DNA from: Actinomadura violacea
GTDB lineage: Bacteria; Actinomycetota; Actinomycetes; Streptosporangiales; Streptosporangiaceae
NCBI RefSeq assembly: GCF_017573465.1
Contig: NZ_JAGEPF010000056.1
Coordinates: 1 to 48,781 of the forward strand
Reading direction: 5' to 3'
DNA: 48,781 nucleotides
The translations under genes and the position numbers were made by a program. Numbering within the stretch: the stretch's first letter is position 1; each line of letters opens with the position of its first letter. Shown here piece after piece: positions 16,484-22,708 of the stretch. The notes beneath the pieces are model-generated. The model saw nothing but the letters and a program-made list of their open reading frames with translations, was not told the origin of the DNA and searched no databases.

Positions 16484-16879
16484 GTGAAGTACGCATATCT
16501 GCTTGTCCTAGTGCTGTCGCTGGCCGCCTGCTCGACCGGCGGAGAGAAGCAGCTCGCCTCCGACTGCGCCAAGATCAACGCGCTGATCAACAAGCCGATC
16601 ACGGTCGACTTCGACGAGGCCACCTTCGCCGCCCAAGTGCGAGCATTGCAGCCGGCTGTGGACGATAAGCGCCTGGACGAGCAGCTGGGCATCGTGGCCG
16701 ACCACTGGGACCTCGTCGCGCGCAGGAAGGGTGTCACCCTGACCGCCGAGGACCTGCAGAAGTCGATGGACGAGGGCGACCGCGCCATCAAGGCCAACGA
16801 CGAGATCACGCGGATCTGCAAGAAGGTCGGCCCTTGGAATGTCAACCGCCGCCCCACGTCCTCGTCGTCCTCCGGGTAG
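16484..16879 (+). CDS. Small lipoprotein
   Basis: A 131-residue predicted lipoprotein: MKYAYLLVLVLSLAACSTGG, with lipobox LAAC (Cys16). The mature part is charged and mostly helical (for example AQVRALQPAVDDKRL), with two further cysteines (SDCAKIN and RICKKV) and a Ser-rich tail. The start is a GTG at 16484 without a strong ribosome binding site. No known domain recognised. Confidence 0.7.
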   Translation: MKYAYLLVLVLSLAACSTGGEKQLASDCAKINALINKPITVDFDEATFAAQVRALQPAVDDKRLDEQLGIVADHWDLVARRKGVTLTAEDLQKSMDEGDRAIKANDEITRICKKVGPWNVNRRPTSSSSSG

Positions 16880-17049
16880 CCGTGACCGCACAACGAGTGG
16901 GTTCAGGCGTTCCCCAAGGTCCCCGGCCAGAGCGCAGGCCGAATTCGGCGTCACCGGTCGCCCTCACCTCCTCGATCGTCCAGGCGGCGATCTCTCTATG
17001 GAGGGCGAGGATGCCGATCGGCACCTGACGATGCTCTCTGGGCGCTGCG

Positions 17050-17206
17050 GCATGATCTGGCGCCCCTTGTTGGCCGCGCTAGTGAAGACCTCGATCGATA
17101 CCAGGACCGGGTGGGTGGATTCACTCGACCAGACCCACGCCTCGGGCGGGTTGGTCCTGCCGCTTCCCGACGAGGTCGCCTTGCGGCCGGACTGCATGGG
17201 ACAGTG
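17050..17206 (-). pseudogene. Remnant of a large serine recombinase
   Basis: Read on the minus strand, this stretch encodes GRKATSSGSGRTNPPEAW, then VWSSESTHPVLVS and a short tail. The recombinase at 28269-30173 has NRKATTSAGGRNNPPEAW, then IWSSVPTHPDLVS at the same spacing. Only about 50 residues of the recombinase domain are left, with no catalytic N-terminus or zinc ribbon. It is a degraded trace of another recombinase, so an earlier mobile element probably sat here. Confidence 0.75.
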
Positions 17207-17237
17207 CCGCTCTGGATCGTCTCGACAGCCTTGGCGG

Positions 17238-17918
17238 TCAGGAGCGGGTGAGGAGGTAGCGGGCGAGGATGACGTCGCCGATGGGGCGGACCTCGTCGAG
17301 CGTCATCCGGTTGCCGGGGTGGTGCGGGAACTCGCCCGTTCGGACGAAGCGGGGAGCGTCGGAGTCGCCGACGAAGAACGGGGCGATCACGAGCTGAAGC
17401 TCGTCGGCTAGTCCGGCGGTGAGGAACTGGGTGTGGACGGTGCCGCCGCCTTCGACCATCAACCGCTGCACACCTCGGCCGGCGAGGTCGGCGAGCACGG
17501 TGTTGAGGTCGACGGAGTCACCGGCGTCCACGACGGTGGCGACGTCGCCGAGACGGTCACGGCACTTGTCGAGCGCGGCGCTTGAGCAGTACACGATCTT
17601 CTCGACGTCGCCGGCTGCAAAGAACTTGGCGTCGGGATCGAGGTCACCGCGGGCGGTGAAGGTGACCTTGATGGGGCTCTCGGGCAAGCCACGCGCAATG
17701 CGGGCCTTGCGGCGCTCCTCGGTCCGGACGAGCAGGCGCGGGTTGTCTCGGCGGATGGTGTTGGCGCCGACGAGGATGGCGTCACAGCCCGCCCGGACGT
17801 CGTCGACGCGGTCGAAGTCCTCGTCGTTGGACAGCAGGAGCCGGTCGTCAGTGGTGTCGTCGATGTAGCCGTCGACCGAGGCCGCGCAAGACAGCAGCAC
17901 GTAGGGGCGTTCAGTCAT
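17238..17918 (-). CDS. RibD C-terminal-domain/dihydrofolate reductase family protein
   Basis: A 226-residue protein of the RibD_C/DHFR-like fold, an NADPH-dependent reductase family that includes 5-amino-6-(5-phosphoribosylamino)uracil reductase. Recognisable segments are YVLLSCAASVDGYIDD at the N-terminus, AILVGANTIRRDNPRLLV, VQRLMVEGGGTVHTQFL and DELQLVIAPFFVG. The deaminase half of RibD is absent. The substrate is unknown; such single-domain members occur in riboflavin, antibiotic and unknown pathways. The ATG at 17918 has GGAG 7 bases upstream and overlaps the upstream XRE-SLOG gene by 8 bases, so the two are probably co-translated. Confidence 0.85.
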   Translation of the reverse strand: MTERPYVLLSCAASVDGYIDDTTDDRLLLSNDEDFDRVDDVRAGCDAILVGANTIRRDNPRLLVRTEERRKARIARGLPESPIKVTFTARGDLDPDAKFFAAGDVEKIVYCSSAALDKCRDRLGDVATVVDAGDSVDLNTVLADLAGRGVQRLMVEGGGTVHTQFLTAGLADELQLVIAPFFVGDSDAPRFVRTGEFPHHPGNRMTLDEVRPIGDVILARYLLTRS

Positions 17919-18798
17919 TCGGTGCTCCAAGGTCGTTGTTGATCAGATGCTCGACGATACGGACGAAGTCCTCGCCCGGGTCGGCGCAGGCGTTGAGGGC
18001 GGCGAACTGTTCATCATCCAGCGAGACGCGGAGCCGATGGTCGCGGGCCGCCTGGTGGTAGAAGCGGCGGGCGGTGCCTCCGCTGGCCGGTAGGGCGATG
18101 ATCGGCTTGCCCATCGACAGAGCGAGGTCGACCTCCGCCTGTGTGCCAGCCCCGCCACCGATGACGATGACGAACTCCGCGTCCTGGATGACGTTGCGGT
18201 GACCGAACAGCCCGATGGCCAGGGCGATGTCGGGAGGACGGTACTGGTCGGCAATGTAGGTCATGACCTCGATGCCCACGCCGACCGGGCCATGGCTGAC
18301 CTTGTAGTTCCGGCTCATGACCAGGCGGGCCAGGCACCGGACGGCGGCGTCAATCACGCTGGCGTCGGTGTCGGGGGCTCTGCTGCCGCAGATGGCCACG
18401 CGCACCGGTGTCGACGCCGTCGCCGCATCATCGGCGTCACGCCCGGCCGCACGTTGACGGGGTACGGCTGGCGTCGGATTCAGCGGGAAAGAACCGGCCG
18501 GGGCGAGGCCGAGCAGAAGACGCGCCTGATCGGGGATCTGCAGGCCGTCGGCGATACGGGTGAGTACCTCGATGTCGGACACTCGCCCCTGACGGGCACC
18601 GCGCACCCAGTTAGAGATGTCGGAACGATCATGCTGGGTGAGTAACGCCAACTGGGTCTGGGTGCAGTCGGCGAACTGCCCCAGGAACAGCCGGAACAGT
18701 TGACCGACGTCCCGGCTGGTAAGGGCCTGCGCAACGTCCTCGCGACACCAGAATCCCACGGGGACCGCTCCGGGATCGAAGGTTCTGCGCCTGGTCAC
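17911..18798 (-). CDS. XRE helix-turn-helix plus SLOG nucleotide-binding protein
   Basis: A 295-residue two-domain protein. The N-terminal 90 residues are an XRE-type HTH (TQTQLALLTQHDRSDISNWV then RIADGLQIP). The C-terminal half is a Rossmann SLOG/LOG-like domain, seen in VRVAICGSRAPDTDASV, FVIVIGGGAGTQAEVDLAL and MGKPIIALPASGGTA. SLOG domains bind nucleotides or related ligands and appear in cytokinin-producing hydrolases and in conflict systems. Fusion to an HTH suggests a transcription factor that senses a nucleotide-like ligand. It is in one operon with the reductase gene. GTG start; divergent from the peptide cluster. Confidence 0.8.
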   Translation of the reverse strand: MTRRRTFDPGAVPVGFWCREDVAQALTSRDVGQLFRLFLGQFADCTQTQLALLTQHDRSDISNWVRGARQGRVSDIEVLTRIADGLQIPDQARLLLGLAPAGSFPLNPTPAVPRQRAAGRDADDAATASTPVRVAICGSRAPDTDASVIDAAVRCLARLVMSRNYKVSHGPVGVGIEVMTYIADQYRPPDIALAIGLFGHRNVIQDAEFVIVIGGGAGTQAEVDLALSMGKPIIALPASGGTARRFYHQAARDHRLRVSLDDEQFAALNACADPGEDFVRIVEHLINNDLGAPND

Positions 18799-19007
18799 GT
18801 CGCTATTCGTCCTTGACTCGCCGAAAGCCCCCTGTCAGAGGTTATCGGCGCACAGCCCGCGCGCAACGGGGATCGGCGAGACGCGTCCGTGGGCCCCTTC
18901 CACGGGAACAGCCCACGGCCTCGGTCACTGTTCGATCCGCGCCGGCCGCCACAAGCTAAGGCCCGACAGCACCGCCGACGAGGGGCGGGGCGGGAAGGAG
19001 AGTTCCA
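18799..19007. promoter_or_regulatory. Divergent promoter region
   Basis: The 209 bases between the XRE-SLOG gene and the small peptide gene must hold promoters in both directions. I could not identify boxes with confidence. The XRE-SLOG protein is a natural candidate regulator of both sides. Confidence 0.4.
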
Positions 19008-19130
19008 GTGGACAGCGAGAAGACCGGCGGCCTGGTGGTGGCGGTGGAGAGGATCGTCGCGGCGCGCGGCCGTGCCAGCCAGCCGTCCGACGGCGGGGGT
19101 TCCGGCAAGTCCGACCTCAACGACGGCTGA
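19008..19130 (+). CDS. 40-residue peptide, possible modified-peptide precursor
   Basis: A GTG start with AAGGAG 7 bases upstream opens a 41-codon frame ending 8 bases before the oxygenase ATG. Nearly all third positions are G or C, so it looks coding. The product begins MDSEKTGGLVVAVERIVAAR, a likely amphipathic leader helix, and ends with a Gly/Ser/Asp-rich tail (GGGSGKSDLNDG). It has no cysteine. A short peptide right before tailoring-type enzymes resembles the layout of ribosomally made, modified peptides, with the C-terminal tail as the possible core. This function is inference; an antitoxin or a leader peptide are alternatives. Confidence 0.6.
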   Translation: MDSEKTGGLVVAVERIVAARGRASQPSDGGGSGKSDLNDG

Positions 19131-19138
19131 CCACGATC

Positions 19139-20326
19139 ATGATCGACCTGATCGTCGAGGTCCTGGGCGGGGATCGGTTCCTCGCCCAGGACCTGGGCCG
19201 CACCCACCGCGTCTACCCCGCCTCGCCCGCCGCCCGGGACCGGTTCGCCGGTCTGCTGGCCTGGCCGGCGATGAACCGGCTCCTGGACACCCACCGGCTG
19301 GAACCGCCGCGTCTGCGCCTGTCTGCCGACGGCGCGACCATCCCGACGTCGGAGTACTGCCAGCGCCGGACGTACCGGCGCATGCCCCCTTGGGACGCAC
19401 CGCAGCCGCATCTCGTCGCCCAGCAACTCCGCGACGGCGCGACGCTGGTCCTGGACGCGATCGAGGAGATGCACCCGCCGATCGGCGCGATGGTGAATGC
19501 CCTCGAACGCCACCTTCGTACATGCGTACAGGTCAACGCCTACGCGTCGTGGACGGCGAAGGAAGGCTTCGGCATCCACTGGGACGACCACGACGTCATC
19601 GTCCTCCAGGTATCCGGCGCCAAACGATGGCGGATCTACGGCCCCACCCGGCCCGCCCCGCTGTATCGAGACGTCGAGTTCGACGACACACCACCCGAGC
19701 ACCCGATCGACGAGTTCACCCTCCAGGCCGGGGACGCCCTGCACGTCCCGCGCGGCTGGTGGCACGCGGCCGCCGCGTCCACCGGACAACCCTCGCTCCA
19801 TCTGACCTGCGGCCTGGCCACGCACACCGGCGTCGACCTGCTGTCCTGGCTGGTGGACGACCTACGCGCGCAACCATCCGCCCGTTCCGACATCCCCCAT
19901 CTGGCCGACCAGGACACCCAGAGGGCCTGGCGCCACGAGATGAGCAAGCTCTTGGCTGAACGCCTCAACGACCCGGCGGTGATCGATACCTACCTGACCG
20001 CGCGCGATACCGCCTACGGGGTGCGCGGCGGCTTCTCGTTGCCGCACGCGGTGCACGAGCGTCTCCCGGACGACGCCGACCTCCCCGTCCGGCTCGTAGC
20101 GCCCCGGGCCGTCCTGCGCAGCGCCGAGCAGACCGTGACCTTGGAAGCCGCCGGCCAACGCTGGACATTCACCCGCCAGGCCGCCCCGCTCGTGGAGGCG
20201 CTCGTCTCCGGACGGTCGACCACTCTCGGCGTTCTGGCCCGGGGGGCAAACGTCACCACCGACCAGGCCGTCGAGTTGCTCGACCAGTTGTTGCGCAGCG
20301 GGATCATCGCCGTCGGGGAGGCATGA
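19139..20326 (+). CDS. JmjC/cupin-like Fe(II)/2-oxoglutarate oxygenase
   Basis: A 395-residue protein resembling the RoxA/NO66 ribosomal-oxygenase branch of JmjC enzymes. The iron triad is visible as H147-x-D149 (GIHWDDHDV) and H209 in HVPRGWWHA. The segment SGAKRWRIY after the first motif is the usual strand next to the 2-oxoglutarate site. The C-terminal 100 residues look like a dimerising/winged-helix part, as in RoxA. Relatives hydroxylate ribosomal protein side chains (Arg, His). Its position after a 40-aa peptide and before an aldo/keto reductase suggests a peptide or small-molecule substrate, which is inference. It starts 8 bases after the peptide stop. Confidence 0.85.
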   Translation: MIDLIVEVLGGDRFLAQDLGRTHRVYPASPAARDRFAGLLAWPAMNRLLDTHRLEPPRLRLSADGATIPTSEYCQRRTYRRMPPWDAPQPHLVAQQLRDGATLVLDAIEEMHPPIGAMVNALERHLRTCVQVNAYASWTAKEGFGIHWDDHDVIVLQVSGAKRWRIYGPTRPAPLYRDVEFDDTPPEHPIDEFTLQAGDALHVPRGWWHAAAASTGQPSLHLTCGLATHTGVDLLSWLVDDLRAQPSARSDIPHLADQDTQRAWRHEMSKLLAERLNDPAVIDTYLTARDTAYGVRGGFSLPHAVHERLPDDADLPVRLVAPRAVLRSAEQTVTLEAAGQRWTFTRQAAPLVEALVSGRSTTLGVLARGANVTTDQAVELLDQLLRSGIIAVGEA

Positions 20327-21231
20327 TGGCGGAGCTCGGCCTGGGCACCTACCGATGCCGCGACGTGACCACCGCCGCCCGCGCCGCTATTGCGGCGGGA
20401 GTCACCGTCATCGACACCGCCCCTGTCTATGCCCATGGCAACGCACACGACCAATTGGCCGACCTGCTGCTCAAACACCCTGGCGTGCGCATCTCCACCA
20501 AGGCCGGCCACATGACCCGGCGCCAAGCCCGGGCCGCTCAACAGGCGGGCCTCATCACGCCCAAGGAGGCCGCCCGCTGCCACTGCATCGCCCCCGCCTA
20601 CCTTCGGCACCGCATCACAACCAACATCGCCGAGATAGGCCGCGACCGCCTCGACCTGCTGTACCTACACAACCCAGAACACGACGCTCACGGCGACCGA
20701 GACCGACTGCTCAAGCAGATCACCCAAGCGTTCACGACCTTCGAGGAAGCCGCACACCAAGACGACATCACCGGCTACGGCATCGCCACCTGGAGCGGCT
20801 TCACCAGCGGCGCATTCACGACCCAAGACATCATCACCGCGGCACAACGAGCAGCCGGAAGCACACGAACCCACCTGCAGGCGATCCAACTACCCGTCAG
20901 CCTTATCGAACTCACGTCCGTTGCCAAAGCCCTCCACGGCGTCGGGCCCATCGCAGAGGCCGCCGAAGCCGGTCTGGAGGTCTGGGCATCCGCCCCTCTG
21001 AACGGCGGCGAACTCGCCAACCTGCTCACACCCGACCTGGCCGAGTTCATCAACGCAGGCTTCTCACACGTCGCCGCAGCGCTCGCGGTAGTGGCCTCCA
21101 CGCCCGGGATCACGGGCGCCCTGCTGTCCGCCTCGACTACGGCACACTGGCATGAAGCATTGAGAGCCTTCCAGGGGCCAGCCATCCCGCCCACACATCT
21201 CCAGGAAATCTGCCGTGTTCTCCGAACCTGA
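20326..21231 (+). CDS. Aldo/keto reductase
   Basis: A 301-residue NADPH-dependent aldo/keto reductase with the catalytic tetrad visible: D30 and Y35 in IDTAPVYAHGNAHD, K59 in ISTKAGH and H115 in LLYLHNPEHD. The barrel continues to a C-terminal region ending in LQEICRVLRT. It would reduce or oxidise a carbonyl/alcohol group on an unknown substrate. Two ATG codons stand in tandem (20323 and 20326). The second is chosen because GGGGAGG then sits 4 bases upstream. It joins the oxygenase stop directly, so they are co-translated. Confidence 0.88.
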   Translation: MAELGLGTYRCRDVTTAARAAIAAGVTVIDTAPVYAHGNAHDQLADLLLKHPGVRISTKAGHMTRRQARAAQQAGLITPKEAARCHCIAPAYLRHRITTNIAEIGRDRLDLLYLHNPEHDAHGDRDRLLKQITQAFTTFEEAAHQDDITGYGIATWSGFTSGAFTTQDIITAAQRAAGSTRTHLQAIQLPVSLIELTSVAKALHGVGPIAEAAEAGLEVWASAPLNGGELANLLTPDLAEFINAGFSHVAAALAVVASTPGITGALLSASTTAHWHEALRAFQGPAIPPTHLQEICRVLRT

Positions 21232-22090
21232 CGACCCCGACATCCGCGAACGGATGCACGCTGCCTTCGCCGACGGGACGCGCCAACTCGGCACTACGCC
21301 CGCAGACGGCACCATCGAAGCATGGGGCCACGGTGGAAGGACCCTCGGCGCACCCGTCACGACCTCCCATGGAAGCGCCTGGCTCCGCGTCCTAGAGGCA
21401 CCAGAAGGCAAGGCAGGCGGGAAACTCTGGACCGGCACTCAGGAAGCCGCCGCCACCCTGCCAACCGAGCTCCCTCGCCCCCGGCTACTGAACTCGACAG
21501 ACTGGGCCCGCGAGGGGTACGCCTACCGAGCCGAGCTCAGCACCTACATAGCGGCGCCCGTCTGCTCCCCGAGCCCGGACCTCACCGAACACATCACCCT
21601 GCCGGACGCATGGTGGGCCCGGCTGCAGCGAGCCACCAGTGCGGTCGCGACTACCCCGGCCCCGCACAACCGCCCACGCGTCATCACCCAGGACTACATA
21701 CACCGCACCATCCCGCGCTACCTCGGCAACGTCGGCATCGACACCACCGTCCGCCGCTGGACCCTCGCCCACGGCGACCTCCACTGGGCCAACCTCACCA
21801 GCCCAGAACTGACCATCCTCGACTGGGAAGGCTTCGGCCCCGCCCCCCACGGATTCGACGCCGCCCACCTCTACGCCTACACACTCCTCGTCCCAGAACT
21901 GGCGGCCCATGTCCGAGCCACCTTCGCTGGGGCCCTGGCAACGCTCGAAGGCCGACTCGCCGAATTCACGGTCGCAGCAGTCCTCCTGCAAGCCGCCGAC
22001 CGCGACCCCATCCACGCCCGCCTCGCCCCGCGCATCCGAGAACATGCGCAGAGCCTGTTGGACCCGCAGCGCTACCCACAATTCTCCTGA
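21215..22090 (+). CDS. Aminoglycoside phosphotransferase-fold kinase
   Basis: A 291-residue protein of the APH/choline-kinase fold. Brenner's motif is HGDLHWAN (186-193) and the metal-binding Asp is D203 in LDWEGFGPAPHGFDAAHLY, so the phosphotransfer site is intact. The N-lobe is short and the usual ATP-binding Lys is not obvious (HGSAWLRV has Arg), so activity could be altered. Substrates of this family include antibiotics, sugars and cofactors. Here it is the last gene of the peptide/oxygenase/reductase group, overlapping the reductase gene by 17 bases with a GTG start and AGGA upstream. It might phosphorylate the product of the pathway or give self-protection. Confidence 0.8.
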   Translation: MFSEPDDPDIRERMHAAFADGTRQLGTTPADGTIEAWGHGGRTLGAPVTTSHGSAWLRVLEAPEGKAGGKLWTGTQEAAATLPTELPRPRLLNSTDWAREGYAYRAELSTYIAAPVCSPSPDLTEHITLPDAWWARLQRATSAVATTPAPHNRPRVITQDYIHRTIPRYLGNVGIDTTVRRWTLAHGDLHWANLTSPELTILDWEGFGPAPHGFDAAHLYAYTLLVPELAAHVRATFAGALATLEGRLAEFTVAAVLLQAADRDPIHARLAPRIREHAQSLLDPQRYPQFS

Positions 22091-22109
22091 GCCGCCCTTA
22101 GTATGTGCC

Positions 22110-22693
22110 ACAAATCACCGGCGGCAGATTCGCCACTCCTGATGCCCCCAAGGCGCCGTCCTCAGCCTCTCGGGGGCGCTCACCTCTCGAACCCTTCGAG
22201 CCTGGCTCTTTGGTCCTCGCCACCGACGTCCACACCGCCAACGACGCTATAGATAGCTGCTTCCCGTGGTGGCCGGCGCGTTGCTCTCCTTTGCAGCACC
22301 CATCGTCCTCACACTCGGCGGAGCCCCCCACAAAAGGACGTCTCCTCACAGGCCGCGACATGGCAACCACGCGATCAAGCCCCCGCAGCCGAGGCCATCA
22401 ACGGGTGGAGCCGCACACACCCCGCCTTATCCGTGACACCGTCAGCCACCGGCCCAGGAGACCGAAGGCACCAGCACAGCCACCCGACCCGGCCCACCGC
22501 AACACCCCGAACCTACGCCGTCGAACCGGGAAGCCCCGGCACGAAGCCCACAACCATTGCCGTACCCGCAAGCCAACTCACGGCCATAGGACGCCAGCCC
22601 CGGTCGGCCCCGAGTGCCGCCGCCGCTTCCCCCAACGACCCCACTCGCCAAGCCGCCTGCGCAATAGCCGTCCGAAACTACTTCAGCAGATGA
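22110..22693 (+). pseudogene. Broken copy of the 15616-16221 membrane-protein gene
   Basis: The sequence follows the gene at 15616-16221 from its upstream region to its last codons. The original start (AAGGCATGCCGTCC) is AAGGCGCCGTCC here, so the ATG is gone. Near the end one extra base in a C-run splits the conserved tail: PVGPECRRRFPQ is in one frame and NDPTRQAACAIAVRNYFSR in the next, ending at TGA 22691-22693. Both copies face the same way and flank the 16.2-22.1 kb cargo block. Confidence 0.8.
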
Positions 22694-22708
22694 CCTATCT
22701 GGCTCACT

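Noticed and set aside
18889..19959. 356-codon plus-strand frame overlapping the oxygenase gene
   Set aside because: Arg/Pro-rich composition and no motifs; the JmjC protein in the other frame has clear catalytic residues.
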